Made by a program: the position numbers and the translations under genes | NCBI GenBank assembly: GCA_017515635.1 | Contig: JAFWFO010000052.1 | Coordinates: forward strand, 124,001-188,000 | Source of the DNA: Selenomonadaceae bacterium | GTDB lineage: Bacteria > Bacillota > Negativicutes > Selenomonadales > Selenomonadaceae | Reading direction: 5' to 3' | Length of the DNA stretch: 64,000 nucleotides | The notes under the pieces: model-generated | The model's input: only the letters and a program-made list of their open reading frames with translations | Told to the model about the DNA's origin: nothing | The model's database searches: none | Part shown: positions 46,949 through 55,479 of the stretch, in pieces | Layout: each line of letters opens with the position of its first letter | How positions within the stretch are numbered: the first letter of the stretch is position 1

Positions 46949-48097
46949 TCAAAACAAATGTAAAAAAGTTTCTGCGGAAATGAAACGCGACTTGACGAAA
47001 CTCTCCGTTAAAAAAATCGGGTAAATATGATTTGCCCAGCGACTGTCCGTGCCGTAGCAAACAGGATTGCGCTCGTTCAGCAAGTACGCGCTCAAAAGAT
47101 CGACTTCATCGCTGTCAATTTGTTCGTTTTCGCGTTCGGCGTCCGTGACCAAAATTTTTTCGACCTTAACAACGCCGTCGAACGGCGAATCAGAAAATTG
47201 TTTATCATGCAAGCGCAGATACCATACCGCGAATTTATTGCCACCGTGAAGATTGTCTGTTCGCTGAAAAATCGTGACGGGCGTGCGACAATACGGCGGT
47301 AAGTCGGCGACAAGTCCGGGATTAAGTTTGTTGGAAGAATCTTTTATCAACGCGGGATTGAACTTCTTCGAGACGCCAATAACAAAGCTGTAGTTTTTCG
47401 CGTTGAATTTTTTCTTGTCACTTGGCAAAATGCGATACTCCAACGAACCGTCCTTAACAAGATAGTTTTTTCTGTCGAGTTTGCCGCGCCTGACCAGTTC
47501 GGCAACCAAATTTTTTTCTGCGTCATGCATTTGCTCCATTATCAAAGCAACGGCGCGGGCTTCAAATTTTTCGGCGGGATTGTGATTAGTATTGTACGGC
47601 AAAATTTTCGCCAGTCTTATCGAAGGATTTCTTTCGGCAAGTTGAGCGTTAATGTCACTGACGAGTTTCGGAAAAAATCCCTTGTGACCGTCGGGATTCG
47701 CAATGCAGGGCAACGCAAGGACAATTTCCGACAAAAAATTTTCTTCGTGCAACTTTTTATCGACGCGTCGACAACAGCCGGCGACAACTTGCCCCGCGAC
47801 AATCGGATAAATCATTTTGCGGGAACTTCGCAGATAAGCAATGTCGTCAACTTTAAAAACACGGCGAGAGCCGTCCAAAAAATAATTCAAAATCTGCAAA
47901 TCGCTCGAAGAACATCTGTCGGCAGTTCCTTTGAGCAAAGCATAATTTTTCGGTGGACGAGTCTCGCCTCTGTGTTTCATGACAATTTCTGTTGGCGCGT
48001 CGTATTCGATTTGCGCGGAGGAAATTTCCGGATCAAGCTCAAATTTCGACGTGCGATAACTTTCGCCGTAAGTTTTATCGGCTATGAATTTTAACAT
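46949..48097 (-). CDS. nurA: NurA-domain nuclease
   Basis: NurA is a metal-dependent 5'-3' nuclease that works with HerA in DNA-end processing. The 382-residue product has the first acidic motif in YFLDGSRRV (Asp75), a second acidic site in [11 protein letters not shown] (Asp216) and GVSKKF (about 241-246), in the order expected for the family. Pairing with HerA strengthens the call. Its ATG lies inside the last codons of gatA (7-bp overlap) and has no Shine-Dalgarno of its own, so its translation should depend on gatA. A different RNase H-like nuclease is the alternative. Confidence 0.72.
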   Translation of the reverse strand: MLKFIADKTYGESYRTSKFELDPEISSAQIEYDAPTEIVMKHRGETRPPKNYALLKGTADRCSSSDLQILNYFLDGSRRVFKVDDIAYLRSSRKMIYPIVAGQVVAGCCRRVDKKLHEENFLSEIVLALPCIANPDGHKGFFPKLVSDINAQLAERNPSIRLAKILPYNTNHNPAEKFEARAVALIMEQMHDAEKNLVAELVRRGKLDRKNYLVKDGSLEYRILPSDKKKFNAKNYSFVIGVSKKFNPALIKDSSNKLNPGLVADLPPYCRTPVTIFQRTDNLHGGNKFAVWYLRLHDKQFSDSPFDGVVKVEKILVTDAERENEQIDSDEVDLLSAYLLNERNPVCYGTDSRWANHIYPIFLTESFVKSRFISAETFLHLF

Positions 48098-49518
48098 TGT
48101 TCGTAAGTGAACGCCGCTTGAATAATCGTCGCTTCATCAAGTGCTTTGCCAATCAGCTGGAAACCAATCGGCAAATTGTCTTTCGTGACGCCGCAGGGAA
48201 TCGAAATGCCCGGCAAGCCCGCCAAATTAAGCGGCACGGTGCACACGTCCTGCAGATACATTTTCAGCGGGTCGGAAACCATTTCGCCAATTTTAAACGC
48301 GGCAGTCGGAGCGGTCGGCGCAAGAATCAAGTCAACATTTTTGAACGCGTCGACAAAATCTTTTTGAATCAGCGTGCGAACTTTCAACGCCTTGAGATAA
48401 TAAGCGTCGTAATAACCCGCGCTCAAAGCGTAGTTGCCGATCATAATTCTGCGTTTGACTTCCGCGCCGAATTTTTCCGTGCGGGTGTTCGTCATCATTT
48501 CGACAACGTCCACGCCGTCGACGCGTGCGCCGTAGCTGACACCGTCATAGCGTTCGAGATTCGTGGCGGCTTCGGCGGGCGCAATCAGATAGTAAGTCGA
48601 AATTGCATAATCGGTGTGCGGCAAACTTATTTCGGAAATTTCCGCGCCGAGTGCCTCAAATTTTTTCGCGGCGTTGCGCACGGCCGTTTCAACTTCAGCG
48701 TCGATGCCTTTAACGAAATATTCTTTGGGCAAACCGATTTTCAAACCTTTAACGTCGGCAACAAGGCTTTTCGTGAAGTCGGGCACGTCCGCCGCCGTCG
48801 ATGTTGAATCCATTTCGTCGCGTCCGGCAATGGCGTTGAGAACTTGAGCGCAGTCCATCACGTCGCGAGTTATCGGACCGATTTGGTCAAGCGAACTTGC
48901 ATAGGCAACAAGTCCGTAACGCGAAACACGTCCGTAAGTCGGTTTCATTCCAACGACGCCGCAGAAACTTGCCGGCTGACGAATTGAACCGCCCGTGTCC
49001 GAGCCGAGCGCGAAAATTGCTTCACACGCCGCGACAGCCGCCGCACTTCCGCCGGAACTTCCGCCGGGCACACGTTCCAAATCGTGCGGGTTGTGCGTGA
49101 CGTGAAAGCCCGAATTTTCCGTTGAGCCGCCCATTGCAAATTCGTCGAGATTCGCCTTGCCAATCAAAATCGGATTTTGCGCGGAAAGTTTTTTGTAAGC
49201 GGTCGCGTCATACGGCGGCACGAAATTTTCAAGAATTTTCGACGCGCAAGTTGTTTTGATTCCCTTCGTGCAAATGTTGTCTTTAACCGCGCAGGGAATG
49301 CCTTCAAGCGGGAAAATTTTTTCGCCGCGAGAAATTTTTTCGTCGACGGCTTTGGCGTCGGCTTGAGCTTTTGAACGTGTAATTTCGAGATACGCGCCGA
49401 TTTTGTCTTCAACTTCGTCGACACGCGAAAAAATATCGGCAGTCAATTCTGCCGCAGAAATTTGTTTCGTCTGTAAAAGTTCGTGCAACTCGTGCGCGGT
49501 CTTGTTGTAGAGTTCCAA
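48091..49518 (-). CDS. gatA: Glutamyl-tRNA(Gln) amidotransferase subunit A, C-terminus shortened
   Basis: GatA is the amidase that frees ammonia from glutamine for Gln-tRNA(Gln) formation with GatB and GatC. The 475-residue product has the Ser-cisSer-Lys triad regions [25 protein letters not shown] and [16 protein letters not shown]. It ends at FTYEQC, about ten residues before the usual end of the family, exactly where nurA begins. The TTG at 49518 follows GAGGAGG. gatB, normally next, is not downstream or anywhere in the window. The triad is intact, so the enzyme is probably still active. Confidence 0.95.
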   Translation of the reverse strand: MELYNKTAHELHELLQTKQISAAELTADIFSRVDEVEDKIGAYLEITRSKAQADAKAVDEKISRGEKIFPLEGIPCAVKDNICTKGIKTTCASKILENFVPPYDATAYKKLSAQNPILIGKANLDEFAMGGSTENSGFHVTHNPHDLERVPGGSSGGSAAAVAACEAIFALGSDTGGSIRQPASFCGVVGMKPTYGRVSRYGLVAYASSLDQIGPITRDVMDCAQVLNAIAGRDEMDSTSTAADVPDFTKSLVADVKGLKIGLPKEYFVKGIDAEVETAVRNAAKKFEALGAEISEISLPHTDYAISTYYLIAPAEAATNLERYDGVSYGARVDGVDVVEMMTNTRTEKFGAEVKRRIMIGNYALSAGYYDAYYLKALKVRTLIQKDFVDAFKNVDLILAPTAPTAAFKIGEMVSDPLKMYLQDVCTVPLNLAGLPGISIPCGVTKDNLPIGFQLIGKALDEATIIQAAFTYEQC

Positions 49519-49530
49519 AAAATTTCCTCC

Positions 49531-50340
49531 TCAGCGTTGGGAATCCTTTTCGGCAATGCGAATTTCTTCGCTCAAATCTTTGTTGAAGTTCAGGTCGTTG
49601 AAATTGTTCATCTTCGGCAAGTTCATGCGGAAAGTTTCGGTCTTGTCGAATTGCGCTTCGGCATGGTCGACGCTCACGCCGAGAACGTGCCCGCCGAATT
49701 GTCTGCCTTCGCAAATGAAATGGAAATGCCAGCCCGTCGAATTGAGCGAACTCATGAAATCAGGGCAGTACAGTCCGACAATCGTGCCGCCAATATTTTC
49801 CGCCGTGACTTCGTTTTGAGTTTTCAAAGCCTCAACCAAAGTCGGATACGGTTTCGACGCGCCACTTTCACTGCGGACGTGAATCGAATTGAATTTGCCC
49901 GTAATTTTCACCATGTAAAAACTGTTGCGCCCGTGTTTGTCGACGTACGAATCCAAAATTTTTTCGAGAGCTTCTTTATCGTCGACGTTGTTCAGGTTGA
50001 CGGAAAAATCTTTGTCGAAAAACGTGACGTTGCTGAAAGGCACGGTGATATTGTCTTTGACGACGTTGATTTTGCATTGTTGATTCGCACGGTAAACAAC
50101 GCCGTCAAGAACGATCATTTCGCCGTCGAGTCCTTCAAACGTGCCGATGCCCGTATCGCCGAAAGTTTTCAAATCTTTGACGGTGATTGAGCCGTCGAAA
50201 TAACCCATCGTCAGCGATTGAAGCAGAGCGACTTGATAAATCGTTTCGCGGTCATTTTTCGGAGCGGGAGCCGCATCAGCCGTCGCCGTGTTGAAAAGCA
50301 TTGTTCCCGCCAAAAGCGATGCACCCAAAAATTTTTTCAT
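49531..50340 (-). CDS. budA: Exported alpha-acetolactate decarboxylase
   Basis: This zinc enzyme converts acetolactate to acetoin. The 269-residue product starts with a signal peptide (MKKFLGASLLAGTMLFNTAT, cleavage near ADA-AP), as in some secreted homologues. The family core follows: YQVALLQSLTMGYFDGSITV, DTGIGTFEGLDGEMIVLDG and the zinc ligands His205, His207 and His218 in GWHFHFI and GGHVLG, with the family's spacing. The ATG at 50340 follows GGAGG by 7 nt. It is wedged between gatC (2-bp gap) and gatA (12-bp gap), an unexpected partner for tRNA amidation. Confidence 0.9.
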   Translation of the reverse strand: MKKFLGASLLAGTMLFNTATADAAPAPKNDRETIYQVALLQSLTMGYFDGSITVKDLKTFGDTGIGTFEGLDGEMIVLDGVVYRANQQCKINVVKDNITVPFSNVTFFDKDFSVNLNNVDDKEALEKILDSYVDKHGRNSFYMVKITGKFNSIHVRSESGASKPYPTLVEALKTQNEVTAENIGGTIVGLYCPDFMSSLNSTGWHFHFICEGRQFGGHVLGVSVDHAEAQFDKTETFRMNLPKMNNFNDLNFNKDLSEEIRIAEKDSQR

Positions 50341-50342
50341 GT

Positions 50343-50633
50343 TCAAGCCTCCAATACTCTCGGAACTTTAAAATAACCGTCTTCGGCAAGCGGCGCATTC
50401 GACAGCGCAAGTTCTCGCTCAAGTGACGGTTTGACTTCGTCCGCACGAAAAACGTTTTGCATTGGCAACGCGTAAGTTGTCGGCTCAATATCCGTCGTGT
50501 CGATTGTCTTGAGATTTTCGACGTAAGTCAAAAATTTGTCGAGTTGTTCAGTGACCTCGGCAGTCTCTTCCGGACGAATTTTGAGCCGCGACAAACTTGC
50601 CACGGTTTTGATGTCTTGCTCGCTAACTTTCAA
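50343..50633 (-). CDS. gatC: Glutamyl-tRNA(Gln) amidotransferase subunit C
   Basis: GatC stabilises GatA and GatB. The 96-residue product has the family pattern: VASLSRLKIRPEETAEVTEQ, DKFLTYVENLKTIDTTDIEP and the C-terminal YFKVPRVLE. It starts with a TTG behind GAGGAGG. It heads the gatC-budA-gatA-nurA stretch; an AAAGCTT-type repeat lies just upstream, between it and mreD. Confidence 0.95.
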   Translation of the reverse strand: MKVSEQDIKTVASLSRLKIRPEETAEVTEQLDKFLTYVENLKTIDTTDIEPTTYALPMQNVFRADEVKPSLERELALSNAPLAEDGYFKVPRVLEA

Positions 50634-50677
50634 AAAAATTCCTCCTCTGTAAGCTGTTAGCCGATTGCAGGTTTAAA

Positions 50678-50711
50678 TCCTTAAAGCTCAAAGCTTAAAG
50701 CTTAAAGCTCC
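50678..50711. repeat. AAAGCTT-type heptamer repeat, copy 1
   Basis: AAAGCTC, AAAGCTT, AAAGCTT and AAAGCTC follow at 7-bp steps directly after mreD. Longer, hairpin-forming relatives lie in the riboswitch (54232-54300) and purL (61264-61349). Confidence 0.7.
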
Positions 50712-51205
50712 TATCGATGTTTTTTCGCGTACTCGTTCAATTCGCAAACAAGTTTATGCACGGGATAAGCCAAAACGACCTGCATTATCGCCGTCGGCCA
50801 AAAATCCGTGCGCCAAAGTTTCAACGCGTCAATTTGTTTGTCCAGCATGAACAAAAAAGCGACGATTATCGCGAAATGAAACGCCAGCGCGGGAATTGAG
50901 CCGATAACTGGCAACAGTGCCTGCTCGCGAAAAAGATTGACGGAAAATTTCCCGAAAACGAATCCGATTGTCATATAACTGAACGTCGCAAGCCCGAAAT
51001 AACTGCCCGAAGTTAAATCTTGCAACATTCCCGCGATAAAGCCGAAAAAAATTCCGTACTTGTGCCCGCGCACGAACGCGACCGACACGATTAACAACAG
51101 CATCAAATTCGCGCTGAATCCGTCGAAGTTCACGAACGTCAGCAACGAAGTCTGCAGGGCGTAGAGCACAATCGTCAACATTGCCCACAGCCCGATAACT
51201 TTCAT
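50711..51205 (-). CDS. mreD: Rod shape-determining protein MreD
   Basis: MreD is an integral membrane partner of MreC in the elongation machinery. The 164-residue product is highly hydrophobic with about five membrane segments (LWAMLTIVLYALQTSLLTFV, ANLMLLLIVSVAFVRG, FFGFIAGMLQDLTSGSYFG) and the usual length. The ATG at 51205 overlaps the mreC stop (ATGA) and follows GAGGAGG by 7 nt. Confidence 0.9.
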   Translation of the reverse strand: MKVIGLWAMLTIVLYALQTSLLTFVNFDGFSANLMLLLIVSVAFVRGHKYGIFFGFIAGMLQDLTSGSYFGLATFSYMTIGFVFGKFSVNLFREQALLPVIGSIPALAFHFAIIVAFLFMLDKQIDALKLWRTDFWPTAIMQVVLAYPVHKLVCELNEYAKKHR

Positions 51206-52305
51206 CGCCACGCCTCCTCGCGGTTTCCAGACGAAAAATCTTCACGTGGCGTTTCGCGGTCTTCGGACGAAAAATCTTCACGCGGCGTTTCGGGGACGTA
51301 GCCGGCTCGCTCAAGTTGTTCTTTCTGCGCGTCCTGAACTTGTTGTTGTGCGTCTTGAATTTGCTGTTGAGCCGCCTGAAGTTTCTGCGCGGTCTCGTAA
51401 GGATCCGTTTCCGTGCCCGGCGTTTGCGGCGGCGGTTGCAACGGTTCGGGCGGAGCTTCTCTCGACGCAACGATTATCGCCACGTCCTCAAGCTTTTGGA
51501 AGTTGACGGAAGTTTCAATCACGCCGTATTTGAGCAGACCGGCTTCCTCGTTGTGCACTTCGACAATTTTGCCGACGACAATTCCTTTCGGGTAGACGCC
51601 GCCGAATCCCGACGTGACGACCATGTCATTAACTTGCACGTCAGAATCTTTCGGGATGTTGACCATCTTGGGATGATTCGGATTTTTTATGTCGCCTTCG
51701 ACGATACCGGCAACCCGTGATTCGGGGCGTTGAATCAGCGTGCCGACAGATGAGCGCGGATCAATCAAAAGTTGAACTTTCGACGAATTTACTCCGGCTT
51801 CCATGACGTGCCCGACCAAACCTAATTCGGTGACGACCGCCATATTGTTCGCGACGCCGTCGAGTGTTCCGCGATTTATGACGATAACGCTTGACCACGT
51901 TGCCGACTCGCGCCCGATAACCGACGCCGCCACCAAGTCAAATTGTATCGCGACTTTTTTGTAGCCGAGCAAATCCCGCAAGCGTTGATTTTCCGACGCG
52001 TATTCCGACGCCGTCAAATTTTGCGCCCGTAAAAGTTCGACTTCCTCGCGCAGTTGTTTATTCTGTTCGTGCAACGTGGAAATTTCCGTAACCGTATCTT
52101 TAATGAATGCAAGTTGACTGCCCGCCCATGAAAAAAAACGTTGGAACGGCGCAACGATTGCCATTGCTGTCTTGTCCGTGACGGGCGTGGCAAATTTACT
52201 TCTTGCCGCGAAGAATACAGCACAAAAAACGCTGATAAATACGAAAATCAGCGCGATAATTTTTTTGATGTCCGGCGTTTTTTCCTTACGAAGCTTTTTG
52301 TTCAT
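51202..52305 (-). CDS. mreC: Rod shape-determining protein MreC
   Basis: MreC links MreB filaments to wall-synthesis enzymes on the outer face of the membrane. The 367-residue product has an N-terminal membrane segment ([18 protein letters not shown]), a coiled coil (about 70-110) and the MreC beta-barrel domains ([39 protein letters not shown]). A Pro/Gln-rich tail follows, ending in two 12-residue repeats ([10 protein letters not shown]) made by a 36-bp tandem DNA repeat at about 51230-51300. Its ATG overlaps the mreB stop by 4 bp. Confidence 0.95.
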   Translation of the reverse strand: MNKKLRKEKTPDIKKIIALIFVFISVFCAVFFAARSKFATPVTDKTAMAIVAPFQRFFSWAGSQLAFIKDTVTEISTLHEQNKQLREEVELLRAQNLTASEYASENQRLRDLLGYKKVAIQFDLVAASVIGRESATWSSVIVINRGTLDGVANNMAVVTELGLVGHVMEAGVNSSKVQLLIDPRSSVGTLIQRPESRVAGIVEGDIKNPNHPKMVNIPKDSDVQVNDMVVTSGFGGVYPKGIVVGKIVEVHNEEAGLLKYGVIETSVNFQKLEDVAIIVASREAPPEPLQPPPQTPGTETDPYETAQKLQAAQQQIQDAQQQVQDAQKEQLERAGYVPETPREDFSSEDRETPREDFSSGNREEAWR

Positions 52306-53342
52306 TGTCTCAGCTTTTTGGATGTCATAACAACGCGTTTAAGCAAGTTCATATTTTCAAGAGATCTGCCCGTGCCTTCGCCCACGCAACTCAAAGCGTC
52401 GTCGGCAATGATAACCGGCATTCCCGTTTCGTTTGAAATTAATTTGTCGAGATTGGCAAGGAGCGCGCCGCCTCCGGTCATAACAATGCCGTGATCCATA
52501 ATGTCCGCCGCAAGTTCCGGCGGAGTTTTTTCGAGCGTGCTTTTGACCGCGTCGACGATTTTGAAAATCGGTTCGGCAAGAGCTTCGCGCACTTCGCTTG
52601 ATTTGACTTCGACATTTTTCGGCAAACCGCTGACCAAGTCGCGTCCGCGAATCTGCATAGCTTTATCGTTTTTGGGCATGACGATTGCCGTGCCGATTTT
52701 GATTTTGATTTCTTCCGCCGTGCGTTCGCCAATCATCAAGCTGTACATGCGGCGAATGTATTGGATTATCGACGAATCCATTTCGTCGCCGCCGATACGA
52801 ATCGAACGACTGACGACAATTCCGCCGAGAGAAATAACCGCAATTTCAGTTGTGCCGCCGCCAATGTCGACGACCATGTTGCCGGTTGCCTCTTCGACGG
52901 GAAGTCCCGCGCCGATAGCCGCAGCCATCGGTTCTTCAATCAAATATGCCTCACGTGCACCCGCCTGTTGAGCCGCGTCGATAACTGCGCGTTTTTCAAC
53001 TTCGGTGACGCCCGAAGGCACGCCGACGACAACTCGCGGACGAACGAAAGATTTTGAATTCATTGCCTTGCTGATGAAATATTTCAGCATTGCTTGCGTC
53101 ACGTCGAAATCGGCAATGACGCCGTCTTTCATCGGGCGAATCGCAATTATATTGCCGGGCGTGCGACCAATCATCTGCTTTGCCTCTTCGCCGACCGCCA
53201 AAACTTCACCCGTGTCATTTTTTATCGCTACGACCGAAGGTTCACGCAGGACAATCCCACGACCTTTGACGTGTACAAGAGTGTTCGCCGTCCCAAGGTC
53301 AATTCCCATGTCGTGCGACAAACCGCCAAAAAAACCCCACAT
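52302..53342 (-). CDS. mreB: Rod shape-determining protein MreB
   Basis: MreB is the bacterial actin homologue that guides lateral wall growth. The 346-residue product has the phosphate-binding loop [20 protein letters not shown], the second loop [20 protein letters not shown], and the adenosine motif [11 protein letters not shown]; normal length. I chose the ATG at 53342 ([17 protein letters not shown]), preceded by GGGAG; a longer version to 53399 adds residues atypical of MreB. It heads mreBCD, with a promoter at 53403-53431. Confidence 0.96.
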   Translation of the reverse strand: MWGFFGGLSHDMGIDLGTANTLVHVKGRGIVLREPSVVAIKNDTGEVLAVGEEAKQMIGRTPGNIIAIRPMKDGVIADFDVTQAMLKYFISKAMNSKSFVRPRVVVGVPSGVTEVEKRAVIDAAQQAGAREAYLIEEPMAAAIGAGLPVEEATGNMVVDIGGGTTEIAVISLGGIVVSRSIRIGGDEMDSSIIQYIRRMYSLMIGERTAEEIKIKIGTAIVMPKNDKAMQIRGRDLVSGLPKNVEVKSSEVREALAEPIFKIVDAVKSTLEKTPPELAADIMDHGIVMTGGGALLANLDKLISNETGMPVIIADDALSCVGEGTGRSLENMNLLKRVVMTSKKLRQ

Positions 53343-53402
53343 CTGTCGGATAGCTCCCTTCTGTTGGAAAAAAATTCTGCCTGCGCTAAGCGGAGACATT
53401 TT

Positions 53403-53431
53403 ATCATACTTTTTACACTTTGCAATATCAA
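53403..53431 (-). promoter_or_regulatory. Promoter of mreBCD
   Basis: On the minus strand TTGATA (complement of 53426-53431), 17 nt, then TATGAT (complement of 53403-53408). The rest of the 53343-53561 gap shows nothing further that I can support. Confidence 0.55.
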
Positions 53432-53561
53432 TTTCGGAACGTGACTACGGCAACTTAAAATCGTCGCTTCGATTGAATTTATCTGACGCGAATTTTCTTT
53501 GTGCACTTGAATGTATAATGCAAGAGCAACGGATAACAAAAAAGTTTGTCGACACATCAAC

Positions 53562-53597
53562 GAAAAAAATTCCCGCCGTGTTGACGGGAACTTTTTG
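53562..53597. terminator. Terminator after rplS
   Basis: TTCCCG pairs with CGGGAA around a 9-nt loop. On the minus strand a run of T follows, ending rplS. Confidence 0.8.
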
Positions 53598-53615
53598 ATT
53601 GAAATTTGACATTGC

Positions 53616-53963
53616 TTATTTCTGTTTCTTTTCCTTGATGCGAGCCGCCTTGCCCGTGAGTTTGCGCAGATAATAAAGTTTGGCGCGACGGACTGCACCG
53701 CGGCGAACGACTTCGATTTTCTCGACACGCGGAGAATGCACGGGGAAAATTCTTTCGACGCCGACGCCGTAAGAAATTCTGCGGACAGTGAACATTTCGC
53801 GCACGCCGCTGCCTTGACGACCGATAACGACGCCTTCAAAAACCTGAATGCGTTCGCGGTTGCCTTCAACGATTTTTGCATGGACGCGCACGGTGTCGCC
53901 GGGAGCGAATTGCGGAATGTTTTCGCGAAGTTGTTCGCGTTCCAAAAGTTCGATGATATTCAA
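53616..53963 (-). CDS. rplS: 50S ribosomal protein L19
   Basis: L19 sits at the interface of the 30S and 50S subunits. The 115-residue product has the family blocks [56 protein letters not shown] and [15 protein letters not shown], at normal length. It starts with a TTG behind GGAGG. It is monocistronic, with a promoter at 54028-54056 and a terminator at 53562-53597; rimM and trmD, its usual upstream partners, are absent. Confidence 0.98.
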   Translation of the reverse strand: MNIIELLEREQLRENIPQFAPGDTVRVHAKIVEGNRERIQVFEGVVIGRQGSGVREMFTVRRISYGVGVERIFPVHSPRVEKIEVVRRGAVRRAKLYYLRKLTGKAARIKEKKQK

Positions 53964-54027
53964 ATTAAGTCCTCCAATCTTTTCGACGTTCGTGCCGTGC
54001 GTGCAGAGGAACGCCTTCGATTTTGGC

Positions 54028-54056
54028 AGTCTAGCAAATCTTCAAAACGCTGTCAA
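54028..54056 (-). promoter_or_regulatory. Promoter of rplS
   Basis: On the minus strand TTGACA (complement of 54051-54056), 17 nt, TAGACT (complement of 54028-54033). Confidence 0.6.
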
Positions 54057-54076
54057 CGTTCGCGGAAAAATTTTCG

Positions 54077-54105
54077 TTGACAAACGCGGCGATTTGTAGG
54101 ATTAT
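54077..54105 (+). promoter_or_regulatory. Promoter of the cobalamin riboswitch transcript
   Basis: TTGACA (54077-54082), 17 nt, GATTAT (54100-54105). Divergent from the rplS promoter. Transcription would start near 54112, just before the riboswitch. Confidence 0.55.
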
Positions 54106-54119
54106 GTGCGCGTTGAAAA

Positions 54120-54395
54120 TTTCATAGCGATTGGATCGAGTGTCGCAAGACTCAATAGAGAATCCGGTCAAAAGCCGGAACGGTCACGCCACCGTAGCGG
54201 GGAGCGATTCTGCATAAGTTATGTCACTGGGAGTTAAGCTTTAAGGTATAAGCTTTAAGCTTTAAGGGAATTTTCCTAAAAGCTCAAAGCTCAAAGCTAA
54301 CCTGGGAAGGCGCAGAGGAGCAATGAGCCGAAGTCGGGAGAACTGCTCGATTAACAATCACCGTTTGACCTGCGAGTGACGGGAAGGGGATTAAC
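54120..54395 (+). ncRNA. Cobalamin (B12) riboswitch with a repeat-expanded arm
   Basis: The plus strand shows the conserved cobalamin-aptamer order: AATCCGGTCAAAAGCCGGAACGG near 54162, CACGCCACCGTAGCGG near 54185, GTCACTGGG near 54224, CTGGGAAGG near 54302, then GAGCAATGAGCCGAAGTC and GGGAGAACTGCTCGA. Between GTCACTGGG and CTGGGAAGG the peripheral arm is filled by a heptamer hairpin repeat (54232-54300). Cobalamin riboswitches normally repress B12 synthesis or uptake genes. Here no plus-strand coding gene follows before two terminators, so its target is unclear. Confidence 0.88.
54232..54300. repeat. AAAGCTT-type heptamer hairpin repeat inside the riboswitch
   Basis: Units TAAGCTT, TAAGGTA, TAAGCTT and TAAGCTT on the left face AAAGCTC, AAAGCTC and AAAGCTA on the right across GGAATTTTCC, so the insert forms a long hairpin extending one aptamer arm. 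Confidence 0.8.
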
Positions 54396-54396
54396 T

Positions 54397-54475
54397 GTAA
54401 TTAGGAATTTGAAATGAGGAATGAAGAATTAATTTTGTAATCATTCCTAATTCCAAATTCCACATTTCTAATTAA
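54397..54475. repeat. AATTAGG-type heptamer hairpin repeat, copy 4
   Basis: AATTAGGAATTTGAAATGAGG on the left and ATTCCTAATTCCAAATTCCA on the right are largely complementary. It lies between the riboswitch and its terminator. Confidence 0.75.
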
Positions 54476-54485
54476 TTTCGTCCCG

Positions 54486-54510
54486 CGCCCGCAATAGGGC
54501 GTTTTTCTTT
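54486..54510 (+). terminator. Terminator downstream of the cobalamin riboswitch
   Basis: CGCCC pairs with GGGCG around GCAATA, followed by TTTTTCTTTT. It may be the regulated terminator of the riboswitch or simply the end of a short RNA. Confidence 0.7.
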
Positions 54511-54538
54511 TGGCGAAAAGTTTTCCCCGTTCGGGGAG

Positions 54539-54606
54539 GCATTGCTCATACATTTCTTTGCTGAGGAATCAGCGGCTCCCGTCGCGTCGGCAGGAGATTT
54601 TTTTTT
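54539..54606. other. Segment with the cbiK-leader motif, ending in a second plus-strand terminator
   Basis: The minus strand of 54539-54570 reads CCTCAGCAAAGAAATGTATG then AGCAATGC, nearly the loop of the cbiK leader (15 identical nt). On the minus strand it is framed by GGGAG and CTCCC and contains the hairpin GCTGA-TTCC-TCAGC. On the plus strand CTCC-C-GTCG pairs with CGGC-A-GGAG before nine T (54576-54606), a second terminator. It could be a structured RNA end shared by two B12-related loci. Confidence 0.4.
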
Positions 54607-54612
54607 GCGCGC

Positions 54613-55317
54613 TTAACGAATTTCAAATTCGACGTGCACGGACGCCGAACATTGCACGGTTCCCGACTCAATCGGTGTTTCGGCGTTAATCGAATCTTCC
54701 ATTGCGCGAGCAAGTTTGGCATTTCGCGGCGAACTTACCGAACTTGAATTTATCATCACGTTACGCACGCCGACAATCGTTTTTCCCAACGCGGCTGCCG
54801 CAACTTCCGCCGTGTGTCTGGCGTCAAGTATCGCAAGTTTTAAAGCTTCGTCGCGAGCAGAATTTTTGTCACGTAAACCGAAATTCAAGTTGTCAACGCG
54901 ATTGGCTCCGTGCGAAAGTGCCGCGTCAATGATTTTGCCGACAAGATTTAAATCGTCGACGATAATTGTAACTGAATTCGTCGCCTCGTAGCCGGTAATT
55001 TCGCTTCGCCCGTTGTCGGAATGCTTATACGTCGGATAAAAGCTGTAATTGCCCGTTGAAATGTTTTTGCGCTCAATTCCCAACGCGACAATCGAATTTA
55101 TAACCGAATTCGCGGCTTTGGCGTTCGCTGATTGAACGGCGGCAGAATTTTTGTCGCGTGTCACCACTCCGAGCGAAATTATTGCTCTGTCGGGCGCGAC
55201 TTCGACGAAACCTTCACCGTTGACCGAAATTGTCGGTGGCGGCAAGGGATTTTCTGCGGCGAATGTCGTTGCGCAAATTGTCACGAGCAACAGCGTCAAT
55301 AAATAAAATTTTTTCAT
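54613..55317 (-). CDS. SIMPL-domain (DUF541) exported protein
   Basis: The 234-residue product has a signal peptide (MKKFYLLTLLLVTICATTFA) and a SIMPL/DUF541 domain: ISVNGEGFVEVAPDRAIISL, ALGIERKNISTGNYSFYPTY, GYEATNSVTIIVDDLNLVGK and the C-terminal SASVHVEFEI. Family members are periplasmic or surface proteins, some linked to oxidative stress; the role is unknown. I chose the ATG at 55317, which follows GGAGGTG; a version starting at 55359 would put the Shine-Dalgarno inside the gene. No typical T-tailed terminator is visible on its strand. Confidence 0.85.
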   Translation of the reverse strand: MKKFYLLTLLLVTICATTFAAENPLPPPTISVNGEGFVEVAPDRAIISLGVVTRDKNSAAVQSANAKAANSVINSIVALGIERKNISTGNYSFYPTYKHSDNGRSEITGYEATNSVTIIVDDLNLVGKIIDAALSHGANRVDNLNFGLRDKNSARDEALKLAILDARHTAEVAAAALGKTIVGVRNVMINSSSVSSPRNAKLARAMEDSINAETPIESGTVQCSASVHVEFEIR

Positions 55318-55411
55318 GTCAAACACCTCCGACAGAAATTTTACCACGAACGTCCGCACTTGTAAAAAACGATTGGAAATTTCAATTAAGAAAATTTAGC
55401 TCAAACACAAC

Positions 55412-55441
55412 TTGACATCCGTTTTTTTTTTTTTTTATAAT
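55412..55441 (+). promoter_or_regulatory. Consensus promoter with a poly-T spacer
   Basis: TTGACA (55412-55417) and TATAAT (55436-55441), both perfect, are 18 nt apart. Fifteen consecutive T (55422-55436) fill the spacer. Loss of one T would give the optimal 17-nt spacing; further changes would weaken it. Confidence 0.7.
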
Positions 55442-55479
55442 GTTCGCGCCAAGTTTTTAATCGAGAAGTGATGATTTAA

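Noticed and set aside
51230..51300. 36-bp tandem repeat in mreC as a mobile or regulatory repeat
   Set aside because: Best explained as a simple in-frame duplication in a disordered tail; noted in the mreC entry.
321..54475. CRISPR-like arrays
   Set aside because: The only regular repeats are 7-bp units without unique spacers of constant length; no cas gene is present.
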